A stretch of 64,000 bases of DNA from Kordia zhangzhouensis (GTDB taxonomy: Bacteria > Bacteroidota > Bacteroidia > Flavobacteriales > Flavobacteriaceae), in the NCBI RefSeq assembly GCF_001005305.1, contig NZ_LBMH01000004.1:310001-374000 (forward strand), given 5' to 3'. Positions within the stretch are counted from its first letter, which is position 1; every line of letters begins with the position of its first letter. The notes beneath the pieces were generated by a model. That model was not told the origin of the DNA, searched no databases, and saw only the letters and a program-made list of their open reading frames with translations. Positions 25,601-31,900 of this stretch are shown here, in pieces. The translations under genes and the position numbers were made by a program.

Positions 25601-27296
25601 GTTAAAAAATTGGAACATAAGCTCAAGTGAGAAGCGACAAGCGGCAATTAGTTCCTTTGGTTTTAGCGGAACAAACGCACACTTAGTAGTGGCAGAATAT
25701 CAACCACAGGAACAGTTTCAGCAAAAAAATGTACAGTACAAAGTACATGGATTTGCGATTCCGTTGGCGGCTAAAAATAAAGCGCAGTTAATACAAAAAG
25801 TACAAGATTTGATTACCTCTGTAGAAAGTGATATGCATAGCTTAAAGTTACAAGAATTAGCATACACATTACAAGTGGGCAGAGAGCCAATGGAAACACG
25901 TGTAGGTTTCTATACAAACAGTATAGAAGAACTTTTAACACAGCTGAAAGACTTTGTAAAAGGTAACAGTTTTGTAAAAGGGATGTATGTGGGCGATACA
26001 AATGAAAACAAAGACGAATTACGCCTTTTTGCTCAAGATGAAGACCTTAAAGAAACTGTAGTTCATAAATGGATTAAAGAAAACAAACTATCGAAGCTGT
26101 TAGAATTATGGGTAAAAGGATTGAATTTTAATTGGAATGTATTGTATGGAGAACACAAACCAAAGCGAATTGGTTTACCAGGCTACCCATTTGCACAAAA
26201 ACGATATTGGATAGAAACTACAGAAGCGTATACTAACACTACAATACAGTCTGCTACCACAACACAACAACTGCATCCTCTTGTGCATACCAACACATCC
26301 GACTTTTCACAACAGCAATTCAGTAGTGTGTTTGTAGGGGAAGAATTCTTCTTGCGAGATCATCAAGTCAAACTAAATGACACATTGCAAAAAGTATTGC
26401 CAGGTGTTGCTTATTTAGAAATGGCGCGTACTGCAGTTTCTTTATCACTATCAGCGGATGATTCAGATGCAATTATCGAATTGAAAGACATCATGTGGAT
26501 GCATCCAATAGCCATACAAGAGTCAAAACAAGTAACGGTTGTATTATTTGAAAATGAAGAAAATGAACAAATTGATTTTGAAATCAGAAGTTTCATTTCG
26601 ACAGATGCAGATACACAACAAGAAATCATTCACTGTAAAGGACAAGCAGGATATAAAATAGCACCAAAAGCACCTCAACTTTCTATTGATTCTCTTGCCT
26701 CACAAATGAATCAAAAAACAATAGAAAGCACTGAATTGTACACTTTGTTTACAAACTCAGGATTGCAATATGGTGAAGCACACCAAGGAATACAATCATT
26801 ACATATAGGAAAAAATCAGGCACTGGCAAAAGTACACTTGCCAGAAATACTTCAAAATGAGAACAATTTATTTGTACTACATCCTAGTATAATGGATAGT
26901 GCTTTCCAAGCGACTATTGGACTCATGATTGATGCTGGAAAACTTCCTCAAAAAGCATTGTTACCATTTTTAGTTGAAACTGTAACAGTTTACTCTAAAT
27001 GTACAGAAGTCATGTACGCTTGGGTGCGCAAATCGTCCAACTTTAATGGAAATGAACAAACAATTAAAGTAGATATTGATTTGTGCGATTCCGAAGGAAA
27101 TATTTGTATACAAGTACAAGGATTGATTTCACGACCGTTGCAAACATCAAATACTTCAAACTATGTAGTAACAACTACGACAGCAAAAAACGGAAAACAA
27201 AATGGTCTTTCGTTTGACGAAACCTATCATAAAAATCTAATAAAGAGTTACCTAAACAACGAAGTGTCACTGGATGATATTTTAGAACTCGTATAG
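3180..27296 (+). CDS. Giant trans-AT polyketide synthase PKS1 (loading module, M1-M4, first half of M5)
   Basis: One uninterrupted 8038-residue protein, roughly 0.9 MDa. Domain order with key residues: adaptor/pseudo-MT (1-203); GNAT (204-400; W228, H368); ACP (S453); KS1 (C687); KR (Y1445); ACP (S1598); KS2 (C1862); dead DH (H2345 kept, Asp replaced by E2506); KR (Y2923); ACP (S3079); KS3 (C3357); DH (H3836, D4003); KR (Y4462); cMT (LEIGAGTGG, 4761-4769); ACP (S5016); KS4 (C5269); dead DH (Y5744, E5914); two degenerate crotonase domains (about 6097-6300 and 6326-6486); an intact ECH2-like domain (about 6560-6800); two ACPs (S6865, S6980); KS5 (C7252); DH (H7728, D7906); C-terminal helical docking segment (about 8012-8038). 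There is no AT, so malonyl units must come from a trans-AT, probably the gene at 60586. Each KS ends in the LPTYPF-type linker usual for trans-AT systems. The stop is seven bases before PKS2, which resumes module 5, so the two are surely co-transcribed. Confidence 0.95.
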   Translation: MISEKYLNDLRSAITEIFNQSLDQQPQHIVNVGCAEGMLLQEIYQTISSNTLRGKHLKDNPLYFYGVDSSQNAINAIVKKIDTKKVNARFFQGDIHQVEGLKKALQALEIDKDQKVVYIHSFVNPKTFPKNNSDKATWEKYLGVYADQMHNGQLLFLNEHTTSTINTEEFITCAAAVGLFTEKLSKRYQDSKNGKEITFHHITKREYIIRAASVNDLEALDTLEKLCWQSHIRASKEAIEQRVHTFPQGQFVLEKQETVVGVIYSQQIADKAQLEKATMDTVHQLHNTNGNVMQLLAVNIHPNVQVFNYGDQLLEFMLQRCSLLAGIEEIVAVSICKNYNKGDGYSFDEYIQLQGENQDPIMAFHQNHGAKIVKSLANYRERDIINEGNGVLVQYTNLNERVHASKKEAINFKEVSNESSIQTFILETVAHLLAVDTTNVDTTQPLMEMGLNSVDLQMLQRQIEKRIEQRLEAGFFFEYNTVSKVLDYVGKKLALDVTQKINPANETTNQSSSSQVKNNITDTDVAIIGMSCKLPGNITSVEDLWNVLKAEKSVIGSYPKQRGSWPKSSEFTGIDQGGFMEDAAAFDAAFFRISPKEAQITDPQQRILLELAWACLEDAGITPEKLVGSQTGVFVGASNADYSRKVQDAKLEVEAHHAVGSSLAILANRLSYYFDLSGPSLLIDTACSSSLVAIHTALQSLHAGECETALVGGVNLICHPDLSIAYHKAGMLSPEAKCKVFDKEANGYVRSEGAVVMLLKPLANAIKDQDQIHAVLKGSAINHGGLAAGLTVPNPKKQSELLMSAWKNAGISSKDISYLEAHGTGTSLGDPIEVQGIKNAFENYQSSALPKQCSIGSIKSNVGHLESAAGMTGMLKVILAMKHKQLPASIHFSELNPKIHIENSPIHIQNTLKSWDAKHPFIAGVSSFGSGGTNAHVVIEEFISEEQSKINTGKHPNLFVLSAKNEKRLRAYAEKVLTWINTYASTVHYTDAIYSWQVGRTAMKHRLAIQAATFEELQEKLNKWIHKVADKTTWDSLKTVSNQQKNLPTEITQHTISSLAEYWTSGHVVNWEKYYKTSEKPKLISLPTYPFAKEYYWIDETTTSARVLEPIKEKSTIYGTPQWKAIKSKGRSTNDENYFSEKYMLLCGFPSSVGKRLKRALPATNFSIISSKKKDVAKIYTEIAIGCFENIQKIVKEKSAEKLLIQVVVPTSSSNSLSFGVSGMLRTLHTEYPSIYGQIICVDPRIKLSQLSNQLIENQSQPSELFVKYEENERKVWRWDTIVNPTKEEEIAFKEKGIYLLTGGLGGLGTIFIEEINKQTSSATIIVTGRSELTLEKKNKIAELAGEKKNIHYQKNTLETYDEVKNLITFITETHGKLDGIIHCAGMVQDNFIIKKSTEEFEQVLTPKVIGTIHLDRATKDEKLDFFVLFSSIFSVVGNVGQVDYATANGFMDQFAATRNALVNQEERSGHTLSINWPFWKDGGMEIHQSSLDIIEEETGMVPMETKTGIAAFYHGLTQKHSQLLVMEGEKDKLLATLEGLKPSNTNVDQSQHYTETDRETIFQKTLHKTKELFGEVLGFAVDKVDEHESFSAYGIDSIFINQLNQKLSKTFDTISKTIFFEYQTLHDITTYLVTEFTETCAKWTNIALDEFSTIAENKTHYTAVNSSKNEEENASRNSQKSSHHKEPIAIIGISGIYPEAKNIDEFWENLKEGKNSITEIPSTRWSLEDFYEPDVQKAVQEGKSYSKWGGFIDEFSQFDPLFFGISPREALNIDPHERLFLQESWRALEASGYTKNDLKEKYHQKVGVFAGVTKNGFELKAPFYRTSNQKFQPRSSFSSVANRLSYVLDIKGPSMPIDTMCSSSLTAIHEACEHIHRGECSIAFAGGVNLYLHPSTYSYLSSQHMLSIDGQCKSFGLGGNGFVPGEGVGVVLLKPLSEAVKDKDVIHGVILSTHVNHGGKTNGYTVPSPASQSELIKTAIQKAGIHARDISYIEAHGTGTELGDPIEVDGLKKAFEAYTNEKNYCAIGSVKSNIGHLEAAAGISGLTKVLLQMKHGTIVPSLHAENLNPNINFERTAFQVATHEHSWERPFVNDKEKPRIAGISSFGAGGSNAHIILQEYIPDTVKTDNENSLGRGEGKVLIPLSARNKEQLKQRTIALLDAVRKSTNDSNFNLTSLAYTLQVGREAMNERLGFVVSSLEELEEKLLQYINDEQEIEAFDQGNKNYPDKTFNLLKKEAEFQQTIERWITDKKLTNLLMLWVNGLDLDWYKFYNSEEKIARINLPTYPFAKEEYWIQTENEEKGVGNSAGEAEKINSLLHQNTSTIFEQRYSSHFKGDEFFLKAHYNSEEKHTKKILPAFSCLEMARVGAIHATNAIHEEEQLILHNVIWSTPFILADDKNISVAFTAALPTKDETVALHFDIFSEENEEEIVHCQGKVTFSDQVLPHKQNIQQLLTDLEAQTIRNHSNGLNELYASSHKLMAMIDLPENILQYQEELILHPKLIEYIRNVLTEIESSTHESYAIGCDEIQVIQPLEKEVCIVISLNDTLVLEENIFTLQIDICDTLGNVCVRFINFSFGKQLSSVETEPHKQAIQKLFFTPTWKENPIKGTQKRNVAQYHTVLLDFPQVKKESLEAAIAHHHCTHIELTKESLHEHYHQYALQCFDLIKSIQKKKPTGAQHIWFVIPMKESHVLYAGIYGLMRTAMLENTQITGQILLVSPEATENEILQLLKDQTVQNDDLVIKYEHKKRYTFQWEEQPLKATTNEVVYKDQGVYVITGGLGGLGTIFCKEILQKTQNATIILTGRSELSNSKKEILRKLNQFQGTVQYKQLDLSKEEEVQNFFIEIIQEYTQLNGILHCAGMIADNFIVEKSAEEYSKVLTPKVDGTIYIDKATAEIDIDFIVFFSSIAAAIGFVGQADYAAANSFMDQFAYYRNDLVQKGQRKGKTLSINWPLWKDGGMGIDEATEQMVRQTIGMQSLETQTGLDAFYTSLTTNCSQSLVVEGISEIIKSHVLNEKSTKDAAVSISENSHLEQEIPQYSLESVQEELQQILKEILDIKSTEVSIEQTFVDMGLNSILGVELAIAINNTFGTAISNVIVYDYPNIKELAGYVSSHLKKHTKPVKKSIANVTKEIKAVARIDQKTTSNFGTKYPVLSRRRATIHANVLKNGYALTNASTSHKHTEEDKIAIIGMSGKYPKADNLQQYWENLENGVDAVSEIPNSRWNIDSYYDPDPEKEGKIYCKWMGMLNDVDVFDPLFFKISPQEAMYMDPEHRLFLQESYKAFEDAGYSGESLKEIKCGVYLGLEQSEYSWHIKQNNAISPNITSNNAAIAAARIAYFLNLKGPAITIDTACSSSLVAMHIACKSLLNNEIDMALTGGVRLWLGPETYMGMCQARMLSPDGKCKTFDDSANGFVPGEGVGTLVLKRLKDAEADNDNILGVILGSGINQDGKTNGITAPSVKSQIALEREVYAKNNIDPSTISYVETHGTGTKLGDPIELQALATVFGDSADKKNYCALGSVKSNIGHTTAAAGIAGVHKVLLSLQHQTLPPSLHVTKENAHFDFNNSPFYVNTEKREWKTNPHTLRRASVSSFGFSGTNSHLVIEEYPKLSNSHTNESRSVIIPLSAKTAVQLKEKALDLLNFIKENNKTETVEGTIIHHLDLEAIAYTLQVGRDAMKVRLGFVVNSIDQLENKLQAYLNNEATKSEIYEGTATAQNDTLSLFSTDTDLQEAVGNWIVNGKLEKLVKLWVNGLTIEWNKFYTDKKPKRVSLPTYPFAKERYWVEQHESKVANNGAQVSYAMHPLVQQNTSDLSKQSFSSTFTGDEFFLKEHLVHGKAILPGVAYLEMIRVAMEKSIPSLKESHDVELQNIFWIRPLEVADVTDVEILITPSESDLISFEIISKTTQETITNCQGEAIYIPKTSRESIDIQQLYNQLSTQTEASQFYTYFENTGVVYGNAFQGINTCYSDTNELIATLSLPKEIQYTDEVFGLHPSILDSALQSCVALLINLDESANEALLPYAVEKVQIFSSTTQKMCAYVRLAEGSTVNDTVKKIDITLTDSEGVICVEIKGFSARFLNESDTKETKLEQSIEAKGLKYLAPIWNLATLPATEKINQEDKILVIGTEKSQSHWLKTAFSNVDFLKISSNSTVESIANQLQNINFDQLVWMATETRNQQVEGNAIEAQQTGCLAIYRAVKALLKINYADAHLRWTFITQNTQKVKHTDHIQFTHASVIGLVGSLAKEYPNWSIRLLDVDTISSLSAVTTLSLPWNEQGNVWAYRQGEWFQQEFAYIASNIAHPTTYKENGVYVVIGGAGGLGEIWSEYMIENYNAQTIWIGRKECNEEIQQKIDSLGNKGKAPIYISADATNRASLEHAYQQISKKHQNINGIVHSAIVLKDQSLQAMEEERFKQSLAAKVDISINMEHVFGQLDLDFMLFFSSLTSFVKAPGQSNYAAGCTFKDSFAQYLDQQKNYPVKTINWSYWGNVGIVADSFYKERMAQQGIGSIEPKEGMEALEILMSSDFAQMALHKILHEDGIKNANLAITEQLYVYEKENTVHLASIEEKLPVQDAEEKIAALNAVQIPEQMNTLATEIVVSSLVSVGLLKEGKRRISDVSLQKSPESFFERWLAATISYLQKENILTANAQLKKNAKTLEVVWEQWEQAKIKWNANPNWEKQVTLLETCLRALPAILKGEIKSTDVIFPNSSLHLVEGVYKGSYQVDYYNDVLCNTLRVCVQEFIKTNPNKQLRILEIGAGTGGTTVKVLPVLKEFGTVVSEYRYTDLSKAFLLHAEENYLPQFPNLTTSILDVSKPIAGQTVESNYYDIVIATNVLHATPNMRQTMRNTKAVLKNQGIVLINEMSTWTLFTHLIFGLLEGWWLYEDDAIRVEGSPGIAPENWEKILKEEGFSQTLFPVEKAHLYGQQVIAAVSNGKVIQKVQQKPKKVSIPTKVVSKAQTTKRTIKSVSSKGNLQQQATTFITELVAKSLKMKPQQIEATQPLENYGLDSIMVVQLTNQFRKVFPEITSTLFFEENTIDGLVNYFIEHKKEALTALVATDETEEETNSSVVETAITADVKRPFEILRKTPKTIRKDESSQPNTRSQLDVAIIGVSGRYPKAENIDAFWNNLSNGENCITEIPKDRWNWEEYYDPEKGKAGKMYTKWGGFLTDVDKFDPLFFKIAPKDAKKMDPQERLFLQTCYHAIEDAGYTPKTIGSNDKIGVFAGIMNSRYTPQSLHYSVANRVSYTFNFQGPSMAVDTACSSSLTAIHLALESIYNGTSECAIAGGVNIIIDSEHYVQLSAMTMLSSGNQNKAFGKNADGFVDAEGVGAIILKPLHKAEEDGDHIYGVLKGSAINAGGKTNGYTVPNPKAQSAVITKALENAKVSKEEISYIEAHGTGTALGDPIEVAALSRALHTENNTQKCAIGSVKSNIGHCESAAGIAGLTKILLQLKHQQLVPSLHADVLNPEIDFEKTPFKLQKATQTWHKPTRTIHGTIEYMPRMAGISSFGAGGANAHIIVAEYESVKESFAKHSPNTEVAIVLSARNQSQLKEKAADLVDFIHKNENTIDLLSIAYTLQLGREAMDERLAFTVKSLHELTEVLESYLGDAINTKKYSQHQIREHKEAVLEFKSDVHFEEKWNAWIQSKKYSELLVWWTKGVAVNWSVLYEGKKPRRISLPTYPFAKERYWVTPNKHQSSVTIEAMLHPMIHQNVSSVNQTKFNTTFSGEETFIKNYSLQKETSIVHALPFMASVEMITAALSLGVEKEENHLVELTEHHFGSLIEIHKEQHTKTALFAIDDTTVAYELSSENTQKAKIHAQGIARSIEITETVSIDLESLYAQMTHVLEGNQLYNEILPKVIAYGSYYQSVQKIVVGDQQILAELQIPTEFEQETNKFEMHPSLLEGALQASLMLLVDQLPLTIDSLIPVSIDTIRCISPLQKEVIAWIRFSSNTILNASDIKIDIDICDVEGNSCVELIGLTLTTSVEGKPEETNTKILEVTTSKEIEETNIETPQEVFIENITTHKISLTDTAFDTIKTASLEKPSSIKLVAPNAMMLQATSETSLQKVRVHLSTENTQPIIQTVSKSVRLVNHHNGIYKLQLLDSELTESMIVQLVNGLQTAQKQKDIKVLLIEGSEKEFLHGGNPIHEEALQFELYKKISSFPYPIVANIQGNTSGVGFIVASLCDFMIGSQESNYQFTNTSEHLFANTALFELFNERFGQTVSIEFLNPTNKRFTGKQLIEKGWTFPIVTSSKVLPTVESLVQDLAKKSQKSLRLLKQHLARHIAEKASQLTTITKNNDKKTFETVEISNSKSLKIDYKDNQFCTITIKKTKQVGVQSLVKEIVSFFEKITTTQNHVPIILKSDYETFIPEKAKEEDLYALLEQIRTCKYPIITVLENNPTAESWLISLFGDEVVYSEKASLSANGILAKETLAQLAIRIFTNRFGELTSKELLLLEKTYTANELQTLIPMVQSTAVKNVMTTAEETAMSWSEFPRVVIETWKNQIQKNFTSQLKELPTWKIEEVRKGEGSKKGQISLQSQVVKAISHEGGILEVRLEERESKNMFTNDFVSGVIEVFEYIKNTSQYKAVLLTGYDNYFASGGTKEGLVAIQEGKSKFTDTKIYQLAMECNIPVIAAMQGHAIGGGWSFGMFADFIFFSKERKYLSPYMNYGFTPGAGATFIFPETLGYDLARETLLTANEFSGSELKAKGIPFVVSSKDTVVQEAMQLAKQLVKNSRETLIAFKNQLVAKKLGKIENIYALELAMHEQTFVGANNALQQIEKNFIHKSGTTVATEKSSETMDKEQKKSQSNQTIESKEVLQTIKKFLAEELHMETNLIDEETQFVDLGMDSITGVTWVRKINNQFQTSIEATKVYSYPTLNSFSKYIKEQIDTITFTEKPNPTQVVNHIVSPTEEFVEEYVEEVVINTINQGEVLQAIKTFLAEELHMEVQDVDEHTQFVDLGMDSITGVTWVRKINTKFDTSIEATKVYSYPTLTELSTYVKQEIEKRTVPTKVVKKVQRKVEQKPVQAKKTLPKRSVFNRNGLTTWQGKTTQKAASTQKITSSTKNDYRIAVIGIAGQFPKAKNVAEFWENLTTGKNCISEITPNRWDNTKYYQPGNPAPGKTNSKWMGALENYDQFDPLFFNISPVEAESMDPQQRLFLQSCWHTIEDAGYNTDSLSGTKCGVFVGCGASDYHQLSKEHRLSAQGFTGGSSSILAARISYLLDLQGPCLSIDTACSSSLVALATACDNLVSGNCNVALAGGVGIMSTPAMHIMTSQAGMLSQDGKCHTFDQNANGFVPGEAVGVVMLKRLEDAERDNDRIYGVIEGWGVNQDGKTNGITAPNAESQAGLETDVYEKFNIDPAQIQLIEAHGTGTKLGDPIEVDALKQSFKKYTDNKSYCALGSVKSNIGHTMWAAGISGFIKVILSLKNQQLPPTINFTKLNEHINLHNSPFYVNDKLKNWNISSSEKRQAAISSFGFSGTNAHLVVAEYQPQEQFQQKNVQYKVHGFAIPLAAKNKAQLIQKVQDLITSVESDMHSLKLQELAYTLQVGREPMETRVGFYTNSIEELLTQLKDFVKGNSFVKGMYVGDTNENKDELRLFAQDEDLKETVVHKWIKENKLSKLLELWVKGLNFNWNVLYGEHKPKRIGLPGYPFAQKRYWIETTEAYTNTTIQSATTTQQLHPLVHTNTSDFSQQQFSSVFVGEEFFLRDHQVKLNDTLQKVLPGVAYLEMARTAVSLSLSADDSDAIIELKDIMWMHPIAIQESKQVTVVLFENEENEQIDFEIRSFISTDADTQQEIIHCKGQAGYKIAPKAPQLSIDSLASQMNQKTIESTELYTLFTNSGLQYGEAHQGIQSLHIGKNQALAKVHLPEILQNENNLFVLHPSIMDSAFQATIGLMIDAGKLPQKALLPFLVETVTVYSKCTEVMYAWVRKSSNFNGNEQTIKVDIDLCDSEGNICIQVQGLISRPLQTSNTSNYVVTTTTAKNGKQNGLSFDETYHKNLIKSYLNNEVSLDDILELV
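4746..8090 (+). other. Module 1: KS1-KR-ACP
   Basis: KS1 has the DTACSSS nucleophile (C687), EAHGTGT and SNVGH histidines, and ends at LPTYPFAKEYYW. It is followed directly by a KR with its N-terminal structural half (TGGLGGLG at about 1302; LFSS; Y1445 in VDYATANG) and an ACP (GIDS, S1598). No DH is present, so a beta-hydroxyl is predicted. The KR has Asp in the LDD-loop position (MVQDN), suggesting B-type stereochemistry. All KRs in this window share that Asp. Confidence 0.85.
8235..12540 (+). other. Module 2: KS2-DH(inactive)-KR-ACP
   Basis: KS2 reads DTMCSSS (C1862). The DH-like domain keeps a His (H2345) but has AHYNSEEKHTKKILPAFS in place of the HxxxGxxxxP loop, and HPKLIEY where active DHs read HPSILDS, so the catalytic Asp is Glu (E2506). 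It is predicted inactive. The KR (TGGLGGLG; Y2923) and ACP (GLNS, S3079) look functional, so the beta-hydroxyl should be retained. Confidence 0.8.
12745..18350 (+). other. Module 3: KS3-DH-KR-cMT-ACP
   Basis: KS3 (C3357) is followed by a DH with textbook HLVHGKAILP (H3836) and HPSILDSALQ (D4003). The KR (GGAGGLG; Y4462 in SNYAAGC) is of the type preceding methyltransferases. The C-methyltransferase has LEIGAGTGG (4761-4769) and a downstream ATNVLHAT. The ACP reads GLDS (S5016). Predicted output: an alpha-methylated alpha,beta-alkene. Confidence 0.85.
18519..24245 (+). other. Module 4 (beta-branching): KS4-DH(inactive)-pseudoECH-pseudoECH-ECH-ACP-ACP
   Basis: KS4 (C5269) precedes a DH-like domain with both catalytic residues lost (Tyr at 5744, Glu at 5914) and no KR, so the beta-ketone stays available. 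A KPSSIKL linker leads to three consecutive crotonase-like regions: nt about 21468-22075 (QGNTSGVG instead of QGHAIGGG), about 22155-22640 (no QGH motif) and about 22855-23580 (intact, TGYDNYFASGG and QGHAIGGGW). The last resembles the stand-alone ECH2 at 56515. Two near-identical ACPs follow, each GMDSITGVTW, whose Trp at Ser+6 is the beta-branching ACP signature. Confidence 0.8.
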
Positions 27297-28990
27297 CATA
27301 ATCATGATGAAAGAACAACTAAGAACCATATTTTTAGACTTATCGAGTAAAAAACTTTCTGAGGCTGAAGCTTTAGAAAAAATAAGAGCAATCAAAGCAG
27401 CACAAAAAAGCAGTGATGTCAATACGCTCTACGCAAGTCCAACATGGAAGCTCGCAGAAAATCCGCAAAACAATCAATCAAAAATTGCCCAGCATCATTT
27501 GATTTGGTTACATGCAACATCTAAAAATCAACAAAAAATCTCAGAACAGCTACCGCAAGTCACGCAACATACCATAACAAGTTCAAAAGAAACTCTAGCA
27601 GAAAACTACACTGAAATTGCGTTATCCTGTTTTAAAATCATACAAAATTTGTTGACTAATAAGCTTCAAGGAACAACTTATGTGCAAATTGTTGTAGGCA
27701 CTTCCGTAGAAGAAAAATTATATCAAGGACTAGCAGCATTATTAAAAACAGCCACACTTGAAAATCATAACCTAATAGGGCAGTTAATAGTAACGGAAGA
27801 ACAGAACTCGGTTAAAGAAATAGTTCAACAACTAACGTCAGAACTAAAACAATCAACAGATGCGCTTATACGATACGAAGGAGGAAAAAGACATGTAAAA
27901 CAATTAGTAGAAATTCACGATAATTCAATCCAAACTCATAGTAACTTCAGAGAAAATGGAGTATACCTTATTACGGGAGGATTTGGCGGACTTGGAATTG
28001 CTTTTGCCAAAAAAATATTACAACAATTAACAAAGGTAAATATAGTCTTAACTGGACGCTCTCAGCTTACAGCAGAGAAGAAACAACTACTGGAACAACT
28101 TTCATCAGAACATAAAAAAGTTCAATACATCTCATTAAATGTAGCGGACAAAAATCAGACGCGAAAAGTAATAGAAACGATTCTTCATGATTATAAAAAA
28201 TTGCACGGAATTATTCATGCAGCTGGAATCAATAAAGACAATTTTATTCTCAAAAAATCAATCGCTGAATTCAAAGAAGTACTCCAAGCAAAAGTCTCAG
28301 GCGCATACAATATTGATGAAGTAACTAAAGAAATTGATTTAGATTTCATCATGCTTTGTTCGTCCATTGCTTCTTGGTTTGGAAATCCAGGACAAGCAGA
28401 CTATGCAGTTGCTAATGCATTTATGGATGAATATGCCGAGTATCGAAATGCATTGGTCAAAAAAGGGAAGCGAAGCGGTAAAACATTGACTATCAATTGG
28501 CCTCTTTGGGAAGAAGGCGGTATGGAAATTGATGAAGAAATCAAAGCAAAACTATTTGAACAAACGGGGTTTATCCCTCTAGATACGCATACAGGAAATA
28601 CAATTTTTCAATATGCTTTACAAACAGATCAAACTCAAATACTTGGTGTAAAAGGAAATATCAAAAAAATAAAAGAAACACTATTTACCAAAGTTACAAG
28701 TGTTCAAAAAGAAGAACTAAAAACCATAAAGCCTCTAGATGCAAATGAGCTTAGTGTAAAAACAACAGGATTTCTTCGTGACGAATTTTCTAAGATTATC
28801 AAATTGCCTGCACGTGAAATAGAAACTCATCTCGCTTTAGAAAAATATGGGATTGACTCTATTTTGGCAATGAATTTAACAAGCCAATTAGAAAAAACTT
28901 TTGGAAAACTTTCCAAAACATTATTCTTTGAATACCATACTATTGATGAACTTAGCGCGTATTTTACTAAGAACTTTGCATCTGTATTGA
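24427..28990 (+). other. Module 5, split over two proteins: KS5-DH // KR-ACP
   Basis: KS5 (C7252; GVNQDGKTNGIT region) follows a beta-branching module. The DH has H7728 and D7906. PKS1 then ends in an acidic amphipathic tail (SLDDILELV). PKS2 opens with a helical segment (about residues 1-35, KKLSEAEALEKIRAIK), then a KR (TGGFGGLG; Y367) and ACP (S519). The tails look like the helical docking domains of split trans-AT modules. Predicted output: an alkene. Confidence 0.8.
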
Positions 28991-31900
28991 CCGCTAAATT
29001 TTCACCAGATGCAACCCATTCTTCAATCGTATCAAACAATGAAAAAGTAGCTACACATACTCATTCCATTCCAAGAAACAATCAAAAGAAAAAACGTAAA
29101 ATTTCTCGTGAACCTCAAATTGAATATCAATTAGATTCACATCAAATCAATCAAAACGAGCCTATTGCAGTTATCGGATTAAGTGGACGCTATCCTGAAT
29201 CTGAAAACATTCAGGCATTTTGGAAAAATCTGCAACAAGGAAAAGATTGTATCATAGAAGTTCCTAAAGATCGTTGGGATTGGGAAAAACATTACAGTAC
29301 AGATCGTACCGAACCGAATCGTCATTACAGTAAATGGGGCGGTTTTATAGCAGGTGTAGACGAGTTTGATCCTCGCTTTTTCAATATTTCTCCAAGAGAA
29401 GCTAAAAATATTGATCCGCAAGAACGATTATTTTTACAACACGCTTGGATGGCAATGGAAGATGCTGGATATACTCGCGATAGTTTACAAGTTCCTTCAA
29501 AAAATGACTTACCTGGACAAGTAGGAATATATGTAGGTGTCATGTATGGTGAGTACAACCTTTCAGGAAGTTTGGCGAGTATAGCCAATCGAGTTTCATA
29601 CGTTCTCAATGTGCATGGACCAAGTATCACATTGGATACCATGTGTTCTTCCTCGTTAAGTTCTGTTCATTTAGCATGTCAAGATCTTAGGTCTGGACGT
29701 ACCAATATGGCTTTTGCAGGAGGCGTAAACGTTAGTATTGATCCGAACAAATACCAAATGTTAAGTACTGGACAATTCATCTCTAGTGATGGACATTGTC
29801 AAAGCTTTGGAGAAGGAGGAGATGGGTATATTCCAGGAGAAGGAGTTGGTGTTGTAATGCTTAAACGCTTATCGGATGCAGAAAAAGACGGCGATCATAT
29901 TTACGGAATTATCAAAGGAAGTGCTCTCAATCATGGAGGAAAAACCAATGGATATAGTGTGCCAAATCCGCGTGCACAAGCAAGTGTAATTAGTCGTGCT
30001 TTACGTGAATCAAATACAAATCCACGCCATGTAAGTTATATTGAAGCACATGGAACAGGAACCAAACTTGGCGATCCTATCGAAATTACAGCACTCAATA
30101 AAGCTTTTGGAATTGAACAGGAAAATCACTTCTGTCAATTAGGTTCTGCAAAATCAAATATTGGACATTGTGAATCTGCGGCAGGAATTGCAGGAATCAC
30201 TAAAGTATTATTGCAATTACAACATCAACAAATAGTTCCTTCTTTACACTCTGAAAAACTCAATCCGCATATTGATTTTGAGCACACACCGTTTGTCGTA
30301 AACCAAACGTTACGTGTATGGGATAATCCAATAATTAACGGACAACTTATTCCTCGAATTGCAGGAGTTTCTTCGTTTGGTGCTGGTGGAGCTAATGCAC
30401 ATGTCATTATAGAAGAATACAATACCACAGAAAAAAATAGTGTTTCTTCAGTAACGAATACACCTGTAGCTATCATACTTTCGGCGAGAACAAAATCTCA
30501 ATTAGAGCAAAAAATTCAAGATTTAATCTATTTTATAGAAAATGAAGAAAAACCGCTAGATTTAGCGGCAATCGCTTATACATTACAAATTGGAAGAGAA
30601 GCGATGGATGAGCGCTTTGCTGTCGCTGTTTCTTCTGTAAATGAATTGGTAAAAGTATTACAAGCATATATTTCAAGCAGGTTAGATGCTACAAAGTACC
30701 ATCAAGCATGTGTGAAAGATTATAAAAATGCAGTTTTAGATCTTCGATCGGAAATACAATTTGAAGACACAATTTCCACTTGGTTAGAAGAAAAGGATTA
30801 TGAAAAATTATTAGCATGGTGGACAAAAGGGTTGGAAGTTTCATGGAACGAATTGTATAGTGGCTATACACCAAAAAGAATCAGTTTACCAACGTATCCA
30901 TTTGCAAAAGAATCTTATAGATTAACTCCAGCAGAAAGAGGTAGAGCCATCGTACAAGAAGCGTCTGTAGCAACAATCCATCCATTAGTACATCAAAACA
31001 CATCAGACATTACTGAAACTAGATTCAGTTCAACATTTACTGGAAAAGAAGCTTTTGTAAAAGATGTCACTATTCATAAAGAAGGAACATCATTTCAGGT
31101 ACTTCCATTCATCGCAAGTCTTGAAATGGCACGAGAAGCTATTCATCAAGCACTTCCTACACAAGGAGAAACACACACGCTTTCTTTAACAAATGTAGAA
31201 TTCGGATCATGGATACGAGCGAAAGAGGCACAACCAGTTCATATTGCGTTACTTCCTAAAAATGAATCGTCTGCTGATTATGAAATTTATAGTCAACACG
31301 AAGAAGAAACCATCATTCATGCACAAGGATATGCAAGCTATACAGAAAAAAATACGCAGAAGCAAAATATCATATCGCTTCGTCAACAAATGTCAGAAAC
31401 AGTAATTTCAGGCGCAGCTTTATACACTACAGGAACGATTCAATATGGAGCAACATATCAAGCAGTCAAAACTCTTCATGTTGGAAAAAATCAAGCCTTG
31501 GCACATTTACAACTGCCTTCTGAAGCTATTACAGATGTAAAACACTATGTATTGCATCCAAGTATTTTGGAAAGCACAGTAAAATCAGTTGTTGGGATAG
31601 TTTCCAATACTGAAGAAATTGCTTCAACGGTAATAATACCAATATCAATTGAAACAGTAGACATTCATGCATCTTGTACAAGTGAAATGTTCGCTTGGAT
31701 TCATTACAACGAAAATTACATATCTGATAGCAATCAAATAAAAGTTGATATTCATCTATACGATACAGACGGAAATTGTTGTGTAGAATTCATTGGGATG
31801 CTGTTACACACTTCCGTAGAAAGTACGCCTAAACAAACCAATGTAATTACAGTTGCTGATACTGCAATTGTACAATCAAAAAAACAAGTAGCACCTACAA

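Noticed and set aside
26250-27296. PKS1 ending prematurely by frameshift after the DH
   Set aside because: PKS2 starts seven bases later with docking helices and the matching KR-ACP, and a docking-like tail ends PKS1, so the split is natural.
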